A DNA stretch of 46,710 bases, taken from Myxococcota bacterium (GTDB lineage Bacteria; Myxococcota_A; UBA9160; UBA4427). Position 1 is the first letter of the stretch, and each line of letters opens with the position of its first letter. The translations under genes and the position numbers were made by a program. The notes under the pieces are model-generated. The model worked only from the letters and a program-made list of their open reading frames with translations, had not been told where the DNA came from and ran no database searches. Shown here piece by piece: positions 24,811 through 33,384 of this stretch. The stretch lies in contig JANQEL010000102.1 in NCBI GenBank assembly GCA_028278345.1, positions 1 through 46,710 on the forward strand, read 5' to 3'.

Positions 24811-27327
24811 CTAGCGAACAGGCGCCGAGTGTACTGCTTCCAATGAGCCCGACGCGCCCCCAGGCGCCGTCGCCTCGAGTTCCTCGTTGGTTCGCGTTTC
24901 ACGACCAAAGGGCTGGAAGGTCTTGATCAGTGCGGGCATCAACAGGAAATCGGCGATCAGGGCCGTCACGATCGTGGTGGCCAGCAACATGCCGCGAATC
25001 GCCTGGCTGTGGAGCACGGATGCGGTGAGGACGAGGAAGCCGAGCACGAGGGCGATCGACGTGATGAGGATCGCGCGCCCCACGTCCATCAAACCCTCGC
25101 GCAGGGCGGCTTCGTAGTTGCCCAGGCGCATGAACTCGTAGCGCACGCGCGTCATCACGTGGATCGTGTCGTCGATCGCGATCCCCATGGCGACCGCCGC
25201 GATGAACACCTTGTTGTAGTCGAGCGGAATGCCGAGCCACCCCATCGCGCCGAGAGTGAGAAAGACGGGCGAGATGTTCGGAATCATCGCGATCAAGCCG
25301 GTCGAGACGGATCGGAACAGGATGACCATGATCAGCGCGATCACGCAGAATGCGATGGCAAAGCCGTAGATCTGGCTGTCGACGATGTAGTCGAGGAGCT
25401 TCACCCAGAGCATCCCGATCCCGGTCATGGAAACGGTGGTGGCCTCCAGGGGCGTCGCGCGCATCTGCTCTTCGAAGCCCGCGATCAGGTTCGCGGTGTC
25501 GCTGGTCATGCCAAGGGCCAGCCGCAACTCGAGACTCGCGATCTGGTAGTCGCTCGAGACGTACTCTTCGGCCTCTTCACCCCCTGCACTCTCGTAGAGC
25601 ACGAGGTACTGGGCAGCGAGTTCGCGGCTATCGGGCAATACGTGATGCGCCGGGTCGTTGCCGTGAAAGGTCTGGTTCAGATCCTTCAGGATGTCGGTGA
25701 TCGCATAGGACTTGCGGACCATCTCCTGCTGGTTCGCCCACTGCTGGAGTCGATCGATCTCCTGCAGCGCTTCCGGGTTCTTGATCCCGTCGGGCTCGCC
25801 GCTGTCGAAGAGCAGCAGCAGGTTCGTCACCCCCCCCATCACCTCGTCGACCTTGATCGTGATGTGCTTGAGGGGCATGCGATCGGAGAAATCGTTGAGC
25901 CAGTTCGAATCGGCGATGATCTGGGTGATCCCCCCGACCGAGAAGACGAAGACGGCCGCGAACGCGGCGAGCACGGCGCGCCGATGCCGGGTGATGAGGG
26001 ATACCGTCCCCTGGAGCAGACGCTCGAGCAGCCGATCGCCGAGGCTCGGCTGTGCTTCCTCGTTCGCGGCCTTGCGCTTGCGCGGCGTGCGGCGGCCGAA
26101 CGACAAGAGCGCCATCAGCAGCGTGAAGGAGAGGAAGAACGCCGCCATCACGCCGAAGGCCGAATACACGCCCGAGTGTGAAATCGTCTTGATCGGGGCC
26201 ACGGCCATCGATGCAAAACCGATCGCCGTCGTGACGCTCGTGAACAGGCACGGCGCCCCCACCAGATACATCGTCTTCACCAGCGCTTCGCGCCGATCGC
26301 CGTACTTGCGGAAGCGATGTCGGAACTCCGAGAGGATGTGGACCGCATGGGCGACGCCGATCGCCGTGAGCAGAGTCGGCGCTCCGGTGAAGCTGAGATC
26401 GATCTTCCACCCGACCGCGACGATGAAGGCCACTGTCATGATGACCGAGAGTTGCACGACGACGATCGGCGCGATGACGCCGACGGCCGTTCGGAAGAAG
26501 AAGGCGAGGAGCAGGGCGATCACGATCGCGGTGATCAGATCGAGCAGGGGTCCTTCGCTTTCGATGATCTCGTTGAAGACGGCGTTGAGCGGCACGTCCC
26601 CGGAGTGGAAGAACTCGAACTCCGCGTACTCGGGCCGCGCGAGGATCTCGGCAATGGCGTTGTTGGTGGCCTGGGGATAGAGGTTGTCGAGGCCATCTCC
26701 GCCATTCGGATCGACCCGGATCTCCTCGAGGGGATCCGTACTCGAGCGATCCATATCGATGATGATCGCGGCGTAGTCGGCCTCTTCGTTGATGATGCCG
26801 CCCACCATCATGGGCTTGGCGAGGTAGAGGTCACGCAGGGCGAGGAGTTCGGCCTGGGTCTCGGGAAACTCGTCCGTCAGCTTGTGGATCTCGATGTCGT
26901 CGCCATCCCCCACCATCAACTCGGCGTTGGCGAGACTCGTCACCTCGTAGACGAAGGGCACCTCGTCTTCGAGGGCTTCCGTCAGGCTGCCGAGCTTCTG
27001 CATGACCGCATGGTTCCACGGGCCGTGCTCGACTCCCGGTACGCGGTAGAGGATGTAGGACGCCTCGTCGCTGCCGAAGTCGTCGCGGTACTGCTCGTAC
27101 TCGAGGTAGGTCGTATCGTCGGGGTCGAAGTAGGCCTCGTAGCTACTGTCGATCTCCATGCCGCTGGCGAGGACGAGCGACACGACGAGGCTGGCCGCGC
27201 CCAGGGCCACCACGTACCAGCGATGATCGAACGACCAACCGGCCACAGCGGCGAACATCTCGTTCAGCCGCATGACCAGGTCGTTCGTCGCTCCGGTCGC
27301 GCCCTCGTTCGATCCACCCACTTTCAA
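24811..27327 (-). CDS. RND/MMPL-family exporter
   Basis: The product has 838 residues. The start is taken as TTG 27327, with GAGGTG 7 bp upstream at the end of the preceding gene; an ATG 18 codons later is the alternative. The layout is the standard duplicated RND one: TM1 (WYVVALGAASLVVSLVLAS), a periplasmic loop (about residues 55-255), TM2-6, a cytoplasmic linker (RRTPRKRKAANEEAQPSLGD), TM7, a second loop, then TM8-12. GVAHAVHILSEFRHRFR and GIAIDDTIHVMTRVRYEF are the conserved segments after TM4 and TM10, with the proton-relay Asp in the second. This subgroup includes lipid and hopanoid exporters, but the cargo is unknown here. It lies 4 bp after the TAT protein gene. Confidence 0.9.
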   Translation of the reverse strand: MKVGGSNEGATGATNDLVMRLNEMFAAVAGWSFDHRWYVVALGAASLVVSLVLASGMEIDSSYEAYFDPDDTTYLEYEQYRDDFGSDEASYILYRVPGVEHGPWNHAVMQKLGSLTEALEDEVPFVYEVTSLANAELMVGDGDDIEIHKLTDEFPETQAELLALRDLYLAKPMMVGGIINEEADYAAIIIDMDRSSTDPLEEIRVDPNGGDGLDNLYPQATNNAIAEILARPEYAEFEFFHSGDVPLNAVFNEIIESEGPLLDLITAIVIALLLAFFFRTAVGVIAPIVVVQLSVIMTVAFIVAVGWKIDLSFTGAPTLLTAIGVAHAVHILSEFRHRFRKYGDRREALVKTMYLVGAPCLFTSVTTAIGFASMAVAPIKTISHSGVYSAFGVMAAFFLSFTLLMALLSFGRRTPRKRKAANEEAQPSLGDRLLERLLQGTVSLITRHRRAVLAAFAAVFVFSVGGITQIIADSNWLNDFSDRMPLKHITIKVDEVMGGVTNLLLLFDSGEPDGIKNPEALQEIDRLQQWANQQEMVRKSYAITDILKDLNQTFHGNDPAHHVLPDSRELAAQYLVLYESAGGEEAEEYVSSDYQIASLELRLALGMTSDTANLIAGFEEQMRATPLEATTVSMTGIGMLWVKLLDYIVDSQIYGFAIAFCVIALIMVILFRSVSTGLIAMIPNISPVFLTLGAMGWLGIPLDYNKVFIAAVAMGIAIDDTIHVMTRVRYEFMRLGNYEAALREGLMDVGRAILITSIALVLGFLVLTASVLHSQAIRGMLLATTIVTALIADFLLMPALIKTFQPFGRETRTNEELEATAPGGASGSLEAVHSAPVR

Positions 27328-27331
27328 ACGA

Positions 27332-27847
27332 TCACACCTCGATCGGCGCGTAGCGGATCAGCACCCGCTCACCCGAGGCGAGCCCCTTCTCGAAGCGCGG
27401 CCCCCACGAACCCCAGGCCGAGGCGTACTTCTGGCCGAAGGTTTCGAGAGCGCGGGCGTGTGCGGCCGCGTCCTTCTCGAGGCTGGCGCGCGCATCGCAA
27501 CCCGGTGCTTCGCGGAACTTCCCGTCCGCCTTCTTCCACACTCCGTAGTCGCCGACCCAGAGACGTGCACGGTCGAGTCCCTTGCCGATCGCCGCGGCGC
27601 GCCAGCGCTTGGCGTCGGTTACGACCAGCAGATCCTTGCCGTCGGGCACGAACCACACTTCGGCATGGCACTGGCTCTCCTGACCGTCGCTGCGAAGCGG
27701 GCTGATGTAGACCAGGGGGCTCTCGGCAACGGCCTTCTCCAATGCGGTCTGCGAAGCTTCGGCGCGCGCGAACCGGCGCGGAAGCAGCGCAACGCCCGCA
27801 CCGAGCACGAGGCTCCGTGCAACGAATCGTCTTCGCGTGAACTTCAT
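27332..27847 (-). CDS. TAT-exported small PPOX-like (flavin split-barrel) protein
   Basis: The product has 171 residues with a twin-arginine signal (MKFTRRRFVARSLVLGAGVALLP, given in part as TRRRFV) and cleavage near ARA-EA. The mature part, with SPLVYISPLRSDGQ, CHAEVWFVPDGKDLLVVTDA and RWRAAAIGKGLDRARLWVGD, resembles pyridoxamine-phosphate-oxidase-like or deazaflavin-type split barrels. TAT export would fit a cofactor loaded before export. The family call is by pattern only. It is directly upstream of the RND exporter (4-bp gap) and 29 bp after the SRPBCC gene, so all are likely in one operon. Confidence 0.7.
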   Translation of the reverse strand: MKFTRRRFVARSLVLGAGVALLPRRFARAEASQTALEKAVAESPLVYISPLRSDGQESQCHAEVWFVPDGKDLLVVTDAKRWRAAAIGKGLDRARLWVGDYGVWKKADGKFREAPGCDARASLEKDAAAHARALETFGQKYASAWGSWGPRFEKGLASGERVLIRYAPIEV

Positions 27848-27876
27848 GGCTGACTTCCTCTATTCATTCTTCGGTT

Positions 27877-28308
27877 TCAGTCGAACCCGCGTGCTTCGAG
27901 GCCTTCGAGCGCACCTCGAAAGACGCGCGTGATCATTCGTTGTAGCAACCTGCCCAACCCCGGGATCCTCGAGTCGAACTGGCACTGCCAGCGCAACCGC
28001 GTGCCGCCGCCGTCGGGCTCGAGCCACACCCGGCCCTTGTGATTCTTGATCGGCATCAGGCCCCGGGTCACGGTGTAGGTCATGTGCTTCGGCGGGTCGA
28101 AGCTCAGGACCTCCTCGTGGGTCCGCCCCGCGAAACCACGCACGCAGCCTACCCCGTTGGGATCCGGATGACCTTCGCGAACGATGTGGGAACCCGGCGT
28201 ACCCGCCCACTCGCTCCAGCGACCGTGATCCGTGTAGACGCGCCAGACGTCTTCGGGAGCCGCGTCGTAGCGGTGTTCGACGTCGACCACGATCTGGCCC
28301 TGCTGCAT
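27877..28308 (-). CDS. SRPBCC / polyketide-cyclase-like lipid-binding protein
   Basis: The start is ATG 28308 with GGAG upstream; longer in-frame sequence runs antisense into the neighbouring gene and is not real. The product has 143 residues and fits one START/SRPBCC helix-grip domain: VDVEHRYDAAPEDVWRVYTD at the start, WSEWAGTPG, then strands PPKHMTYTVTRGLMPIKNHKG and GTRLRWQCQFDSRIPG, and a long C-terminal helix LLQRMITRVFRGALEGLEARGF. Such proteins bind hydrophobic ligands. As first gene of the SRPBCC, TAT protein, RND, phosphatase set it may handle the exporter's hydrophobic cargo (inference). Confidence 0.85.
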   Translation of the reverse strand: MQQGQIVVDVEHRYDAAPEDVWRVYTDHGRWSEWAGTPGSHIVREGHPDPNGVGCVRGFAGRTHEEVLSFDPPKHMTYTVTRGLMPIKNHKGRVWLEPDGGGTRLRWQCQFDSRIPGLGRLLQRMITRVFRGALEGLEARGFD

Positions 28309-28349
28309 GGTTGGCTCCGTTCCTGGCACTGAATCGAGTCGCGAAGTCT

Positions 28350-28366
28350 GCCACTGCGCAAGTGGC
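28350..28366. repeat. Inverted repeat GCCACT-N5-AGTGGC in a divergent gap
   Basis: A perfect 6-bp-arm dyad with a 5-bp spacer lies midway between the SRPBCC gene (minus) and the polytopic TPR gene (plus). It could be an operator for either gene, but in GC-rich DNA a dyad of this size can occur by chance. Confidence 0.35.
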
Positions 28367-28425
28367 GCGCAACTCACGTCCTGAACGCATTCGCGGGTCC
28401 CCGGCCCCCGAATTACCATCACGCG

Positions 28426-30087
28426 ATGGCCGCGCCCAACGCACACGCCTCCCCTGCGAGCGAGCCCGCCCACTGGCTCTACGGGCGCTGGATCGACCTG
28501 CTGGTCGGCTGCTGCGGCATCTACACCCTTTCGATCCCGCTGCTTCTCGTACTCTCGATGGGGGATGGCACGGCGACCTGGCCGACCGGGCTCGTGATGT
28601 TGCTCGGGTTGACCATCAACGCGCCGCACTATGGCGCGACCCTGGTGCGGCTCTACGAGCGCCGCGAAGACCGACGCAAGTACGTCTTCTTCACCGTACA
28701 CGTGACGATCGCCCTCGCCCTGCTCTTCGTGTTGGCGACGCGCAACCTCTGGCTCGCCTCGGCGATCATCACGGCCTATGTCACCTGGGCACCGTGGCAC
28801 TTCTCCGCGCAGAACTACGGCCTTGCGATGATGTTCCTCGGACGGGAGGGCGTGCGTTTCGATCCACTGTCGAAACGGCTGTTCCATCTCTCCTTCGTCT
28901 TCGCGACGGCCATCGCGATCCTCGGCATCCAGAGTGCCAGCGCGAACCTCGTCTTTGCACCCGGTACCTTCCGCGCTCCGGACACACCGCGAGTCTTCCT
29001 CTGGCCTCCCTTCCAGACCCATGCAACCGTGCTGCTTTCGGCGACCGGCGTGCTCTACCTCGCGACACTCGGGGCGGCATACGTTCGAATGCGCGCCACG
29101 CGGATGGCCAGCGTGGCGACAGCCAGCTCTCTCGTGGTCACCCAGGCGCTGTTCTCCGCGATTCCCGTGACACTCGCGCACTTCGCGAGCGACATCCGTA
29201 TCCATCTCGCTTTCGCGCCCTTCTGGCTCTCGATGGCGCACTCGGCGCAGTACCTCTGGGTGAGCGCGTATTACGCGAAGCGGTCGGGCGCCCAGCAGAC
29301 CTCGGCGCGCTTCCTCGGCAAGTCGTTCCTCGCGGGCTCGGGGATCACCGTTCTGCCCGCGGTGCTCTTCGCTCCTGCATTCCTCGGCGATCGGCCCTGG
29401 GACGCCGGGCTGGCGGGCCTCGTCTTCGCCATGGTGAACCTGCACCACTTCATCATGGACGGTGCGATCTGGAAGCTGCGCGATGGACGCGTGGCGCAGG
29501 TGCTGGTGCGCGAATCCGAAGACGTACAGGCCGAACCGATCGAGGCGAAGAGCCGATCCTGGTTGCGTCGGGTCGTCTATGCGGCGTGTGTGCTGTCGGT
29601 GGCGGTTCCCGCGGTGAGCTACTACGAGACCGCCATCGGGATTCCTGCGGCGCGGCACCCCCAACGCATCGATACGGCCTTCGATCGCCTGCGCCTGATC
29701 GGCCGCGAGTCGATTCGCCTGCACAACTACAGTGCGGGCGAGTACGCGAAGCTCGGGCAATTCGAGTTGGCGCTCCGACACTTCGAGCGCAGCGTCGAAC
29801 TCCACCCCACCCCCGATGGCCTGACCGGGGTCGGCAACATGCAGCGGCGCCTCGGGCGCACGGTGGCTGCACGAGAGGCCTACGAGGCCGCCCTCGCGAT
29901 CGACGATGGCTACGTGGGCGCGCTCCTGGGAAGCGCCCAGCTGGAAGCCCTCGATGTGGCAAACCCCACGCGTGGCGCGGTCGATCGCGCACGCAAACGC
30001 GTCGAGCGAGTGCTCGCCATCACGCCTGAACTGCCGGAAGCGCTGCGCCTACGAAGTCGAATCGCGGAGATCGAGGCTCGGCTGTAG
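28426..30087 (+). CDS. Polytopic membrane protein with conserved-looking His motifs and C-terminal TPR repeats
   Basis: The product has 553 residues. Residues about 20-410 contain about 10 hydrophobic segments. His-containing motifs sit at membrane edges: INAPHYGATLVRLYERRED, WAPWHFSAQNYGLAMMFL, AHSAQYLWVSAYYAK and NLHHFIMDGAIWKLRDGR. This could form an intramembrane metal or haem site, recalling Blh/desaturase-like proteins, but I do not recognise the family. After a last membrane segment (VVYAACVLSVAVPAVSYYE) residues about 440-553 form two to three TPRs (YAKLGQFELALRHFERSVEL; RRLGRTVAAREAYEAALAID). The 3' end overlaps the convergent WS/DGAT gene by 39 bp. Confidence 0.75.
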   Translation: MAAPNAHASPASEPAHWLYGRWIDLLVGCCGIYTLSIPLLLVLSMGDGTATWPTGLVMLLGLTINAPHYGATLVRLYERREDRRKYVFFTVHVTIALALLFVLATRNLWLASAIITAYVTWAPWHFSAQNYGLAMMFLGREGVRFDPLSKRLFHLSFVFATAIAILGIQSASANLVFAPGTFRAPDTPRVFLWPPFQTHATVLLSATGVLYLATLGAAYVRMRATRMASVATASSLVVTQALFSAIPVTLAHFASDIRIHLAFAPFWLSMAHSAQYLWVSAYYAKRSGAQQTSARFLGKSFLAGSGITVLPAVLFAPAFLGDRPWDAGLAGLVFAMVNLHHFIMDGAIWKLRDGRVAQVLVRESEDVQAEPIEAKSRSWLRRVVYAACVLSVAVPAVSYYETAIGIPAARHPQRIDTAFDRLRLIGRESIRLHNYSAGEYAKLGQFELALRHFERSVELHPTPDGLTGVGNMQRRLGRTVAAREAYEAALAIDDGYVGALLGSAQLEALDVANPTRGAVDRARKRVERVLAITPELPEALRLRSRIAEIEARL

Positions 30088-31500
30088 CGATTTCGAAAGC
30101 ACCACCCCGGCCGTGTCCGCCACGTTCTCGAGCGATTGCTCGACCATCTCGACGAGGGCCGGAAGGTCGGGGACGACGTCGGGGTTGGCGTTGAAGCCCC
30201 AGCACATCTTGCCGTTGTAGCTGGTGAGCGCGAAGCCCACCCCCATGCCCTCGAGCAGCGGCACCTGGGGATAGCAGGCGAGCATCTCGGAGCCCTGCAT
30301 GTACATCGGGATCTGCAGGCCGGGGACGTTCGTCACGATCGTGTTGACCGGGCCACCCGAAGACTGCGCACCGAGGGAGAGCAGGCTCGCGGGGGTCCAC
30401 TCGGCCACCGCCATCATCATCTCGACACCGAGAGCCTGGTTCGTGTCCTTCAGGTTCTGCGTGGTCTCGTTGATGCGGGCGAGCTGCTCGACGGGCTTCT
30501 CCTCGTCGATCGGAAGTTCGATGATCCACGAAGACACGCGATTGCCGAGCTGGCCGCGTTCTTCTTCGCTCCGCATGCTGACCGGGGTCGACACCTTGAA
30601 GTCGATCGCAGCCGGATCGACGCCACGGCGAAGCATGTAGTTGCGCACGGCCCCCGTCACGATCGTGAGCACGACGTCGTTCACCGAACAGTGCAGCGCA
30701 CGGCGAATCGCCTTGAGGTCGTCGAGCGGCGTGTCCAGCCAGGCGAAGCGACGATGCGGACCGAGGGGGCCGTTGAGCGGCGAGGCGCTCTGGGTAAACC
30801 CCATGCCGAACAGCGAACCGAGGATCTTCGCCCGCTTCGAGATCTCCGCCACGACGTCCTCGCTCTCGCGCGCGAAGTCGCCGAAGCTGCGCAACGCCTG
30901 CGCCGGGAGCGACATGCGATAGGCCAACTCGTCGCGGAACAGCTCACCGCTGGTCGGCGCGGGCTTTGGCATGTAGCGGGGAATCTCGCCAAGGGTGCGG
31001 TCCGGTTTGGGGGACATCATCACCTGGGCGAGGTCGACCCCCGAAGAGCCGTCGATCATGCAGTGGTGGATCTTCGAGATCATGGCCCAGCGATTGCCCG
31101 AGAGGCCTTCGACGATCCAGGTCTCCCACAGCGGTCGCGTGCGGTCGAGGGGTTGAGCCATGATGCGCGAGGACAGGCGCTGCAACTGCTCGTCGCTCCC
31201 GGGTTGCGGAAGCGCAGTGTGTCGCACGTGGTAGCCGAGATCGAAGTGCTCGTCGTCGACCCAGACCGCGTGACCAAAGACCGGCACGAACTGCAACTTC
31301 TGTCGGTACCTCGGGATCAGGTGCAGATAGCTCTCGGTCGCTCGCATGATGCGATCGATGTCGATCCCACCATCCGGCGTTCGCAGCGGCTCCGCGTCGT
31401 AGATCACCGTCGACGCCACGTGCATGTGCGCGCCGGGGCCTTCCATCAAGAGGAAGGAGTTGTCCTGCACCGAGAGTCGGTCGTAGTTGTACCGGGCCAT
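30049..31500 (-). CDS. Wax ester synthase/diacylglycerol acyltransferase (WS/DGAT, condensation fold)
   Basis: The start is ATG 31500; the longer frame runs through the upstream histone-like gene and is not used. The product has 483 residues. The catalytic motif is KIHHCMIDGSSGVDL (HHxxxDG). Other family landmarks are DNSFLLMEGPGAHMHV near the N terminus, ELPIDEEKPVEQLARI, TIVTNVPGLQIPMYMQGSEML (the N-V-P-G segment) and GFALTSYNGKMCWGFNAN. It transfers acyl groups from acyl-CoA to fatty alcohols or diacylglycerol to make storage wax esters or triacylglycerol, at the inner-membrane face or lipid bodies. It begins 2 bp after the stop of the basic histone-like gene, so the two are probably co-expressed. 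Confidence 0.93.
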   Translation of the reverse strand: MARYNYDRLSVQDNSFLLMEGPGAHMHVASTVIYDAEPLRTPDGGIDIDRIMRATESYLHLIPRYRQKLQFVPVFGHAVWVDDEHFDLGYHVRHTALPQPGSDEQLQRLSSRIMAQPLDRTRPLWETWIVEGLSGNRWAMISKIHHCMIDGSSGVDLAQVMMSPKPDRTLGEIPRYMPKPAPTSGELFRDELAYRMSLPAQALRSFGDFARESEDVVAEISKRAKILGSLFGMGFTQSASPLNGPLGPHRRFAWLDTPLDDLKAIRRALHCSVNDVVLTIVTGAVRNYMLRRGVDPAAIDFKVSTPVSMRSEEERGQLGNRVSSWIIELPIDEEKPVEQLARINETTQNLKDTNQALGVEMMMAVAEWTPASLLSLGAQSSGGPVNTIVTNVPGLQIPMYMQGSEMLACYPQVPLLEGMGVGFALTSYNGKMCWGFNANPDVVPDLPALVEMVEQSLENVADTAGVVLSKSLQPSLDLRDSTS

Positions 31501-31502
31501 GG

Positions 31503-31922
31503 CTACTTGCGGGCCGCCTTCTTGCGGGCCGACTTCTTCTTCGCGGCCTTCTTGCGGCGGGCCTTCTTCTTCGCAGGGGCGAGACCGATGGCCTTGAGCA
31601 GATTGGTCGTGTCCTTGCGAACCTGCTTCTCGAGCCTGTCCCAGCGCGCTTCGCGTTCCTTGCGCGCCTTTTCGATCTGCTTCTGCAGGTCGGTCAGGTT
31701 CTTGCGAACGTCGCGCACGATCTTGCGCATGTTCTTGGGAAGCTGCTTCTCGAGATCGCGCAGGTTCTCCTGCACGGCGTCGCGGGTGCGATCTGCGAAG
31801 GACGTGCTTCGCCGACGACGACGCGCCGCCTTCTTCTTGCGCGCACCCTTGCGCCCGGGCGCCTTGCGAGCCGACTTCTTGCGGGCGGTGGACTTTCGAG
31901 CGGAAGCTTTTCGCGCTGCCAT
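31503..31922 (-). CDS. Histone-H1-like Lys/Arg-rich protein with central coiled coil
   Basis: The product has 139 residues, starting at ATG 31922 with GGAGAGG upstream. Residues 1-38 and 113-139 are almost only Ala, Lys, Arg and Ser (RKSTARKKSARKAP; KKARRKKAAKKKSARKKAAR), like histone H1 tails or the tail of PhaF. Residues about 40-112 are a charged amphipathic helix (VQENLRDLEKQLPKNMRKIV, DVRKNLTDLQKQIEKARKER) suited to a phasin-like or coiled-coil surface. It should bind nucleic acid. Being 2 bp upstream of a wax-ester synthase, it may tether lipid bodies to DNA, as reported for the Rhodococcus lipid-droplet protein MLDS and for PhaF/PhaM on PHA granules. The tether role is inference. Confidence 0.8.
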   Translation of the reverse strand: MAARKASARKSTARKKSARKAPGRKGARKKKAARRRRRSTSFADRTRDAVQENLRDLEKQLPKNMRKIVRDVRKNLTDLQKQIEKARKEREARWDRLEKQVRKDTTNLLKAIGLAPAKKKARRKKAAKKKSARKKAARK

Positions 31923-32265
31923 GACAAACCTCTCCTCTGGCTCGGCACGAGCCTGGTCTCATCGATGAAATGGTTGTGTGGGTAGAACGGTGGGAGGACC
32001 GGCGTCGGCGCTGGAGCGGGGGCAGAAGAAGGGGGCACCGCGGAGCGAGTGTCCGCGTGGCCGCAAGCAGGCGCTTGACCGACGGGAGGCCGGAGCTTGC
32101 ATCGAATCGGTGGCTTGCGCCACCTAGTTGCGGCCGATTCGCTCGCCCCGCAGGCCGCCGTCGGTATTTCGACACGACAAAGTGACTTCCATGTCGCGTA
32201 TGGCGAGCGCGACGGCGCCGAACGGGCGTGGGTTATGCTCGCCGCGCCCGCGCCCCGGAGACCCC
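31923..32265. other. Divergent intergenic region, no gene seen
   Basis: This 343-bp gap separates the histone-like/WS-DGAT pair (minus) from the lipoprotein hydrolase operon (plus). Frames crossing it lack protein-like composition. Promoters for both directions must lie here, but I could not assign convincing boxes; TTATGCT near 32233 is a weak -10 candidate for the plus strand. Confidence 0.5.
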
Positions 32266-33384
32266 GTGAACATGTTGCGAAGTGTGCGCGTCCTCGCGCT
32301 CCTGCTCATCTGCTCTGCCGTCGTCGCCTGCACCGCGATGACCAACTCACTGGTGAAACGAGCGGTACCTGTGTTTCCCGAACTCCCGGCGCCGGTGGAG
32401 GACCTCTCGGCGGGGCAGAGTGGCGAAATCTACTACTCGACCTCGACGCCCTTCGATCTCGATGTGCTGCTCGCGGACTCGGAGCGCCTGCCCACGACGG
32501 GCTTCGGCACCCTCTTCCTGCCGAGCGACACCTCGAACGACCCGGTGCCGGCGATGGTGGTGCTGCACGGCAGCGGCGGCATCTCGAAGGGTCGCGAGAT
32601 GGAGTACGGCGCGATGCTCGCCGACCACGGCATCGCTGGGTTCGTCGTCAACTACTACCTGCCGCGCGGGGTGACGGACGAGACCGACTACATGATTCGC
32701 GTGCTCTCGGTGACCGAGTTCGACGCGATCACCGACGCCTATGCCGCGCTTCGCTTGCTGGGTACCCATCCTCGCATCGACGCCTCCCGCGTGGGCGTCG
32801 TGGGATATTCCTACGGCGGCATGGCTTCGCGTTTCGCGATGGACGAGCGCATTCGCGAGGCCCTCGCACCGCAGCACTCGGGCTTCGCGGCTCACGTCGA
32901 CTACTACGGCCCCTGCTTCCAGAACCTCGTGACCCGAAGAACCAACGGCGCGCCGCTTCTCACGCTTCGCGGCACCGAGGACGCGTCGAACGACCTCGAA
33001 GCCTGCGCCGAGCGCGAAGCCGAACTGCGCGAGCTCGGTGTCGACGTCGAAGCGCACGTCTATCAGGGCGCGGGCCACGCGTGGGAGGTCGAGGTTCCGC
33101 GTCAGCTCTTCCCCGACTCTCCCTACGTCGCGGGCTGCGAAGTGCGCTACGACGAGAACGGCCACAGCTCGGTGAACGGCCAGGCGATCGTGAACGTTCC
33201 CGTCGAAACCTCGCGTATGGATCGCATCCTGATGCGCGTATCGAGCGGCGACGCGATGAAGGCGTGCGTGAAGCAGGGCTATGTCATCGGAGGCGACCCC
33301 GAAGTCAAGCGTCGCTCGGACGCCACCCTCATCGCATTCCTGAGACGCGCGTTCGCGATGGACGCCCCCTCGACTCAGCCCTGA
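32266..33384 (+). CDS. Lipoprotein of the dienelactone-hydrolase / prolyl-oligopeptidase-like hydrolase fold
   Basis: The start is taken as GTG 32266 (GGAG 5 bp upstream); ATG 32272 is two codons later. Residues about 3-22 form a lipoprotein signal (LRSVRVLALLLICSAVVAC) with Cys after SAVVA. The alpha/beta hydrolase domain shows VVLHGSGGISKGRE, nucleophile GVVGYSYGGMA, acid in LRGTEDASND and His in YQGAGHAWEVE. It should be an envelope-anchored esterase or peptidase-like hydrolase. The mature protein keeps paired Cys residues (YGPCFQN, LEACAER, AGCEVR, KACVKQ) that could form disulphides. It overlaps the next start by one base. Confidence 0.87.
   Translation: MNMLRSVRVLALLLICSAVVACTAMTNSLVKRAVPVFPELPAPVEDLSAGQSGEIYYSTSTPFDLDVLLADSERLPTTGFGTLFLPSDTSNDPVPAMVVLHGSGGISKGREMEYGAMLADHGIAGFVVNYYLPRGVTDETDYMIRVLSVTEFDAITDAYAALRLLGTHPRIDASRVGVVGYSYGGMASRFAMDERIREALAPQHSGFAAHVDYYGPCFQNLVTRRTNGAPLLTLRGTEDASNDLEACAEREAELRELGVDVEAHVYQGAGHAWEVEVPRQLFPDSPYVAGCEVRYDENGHSSVNGQAIVNVPVETSRMDRILMRVSSGDAMKACVKQGYVIGGDPEVKRRSDATLIAFLRRAFAMDAPSTQP

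Noticed and set aside
25009..27705. Two plus-strand open frames of 390 and 462 residues
   Set aside because: Both are antisense to the RND exporter and rich in Asp, Glu, His and Arg, as expected for the complement of membrane-protein codons. No motif was seen.
27877..29805. 642-residue minus-strand frame containing the SRPBCC protein
   Set aside because: Only the last 143 residues are protein-like. The rest is antisense to the polytopic TPR gene, so the start was moved to ATG 28308.
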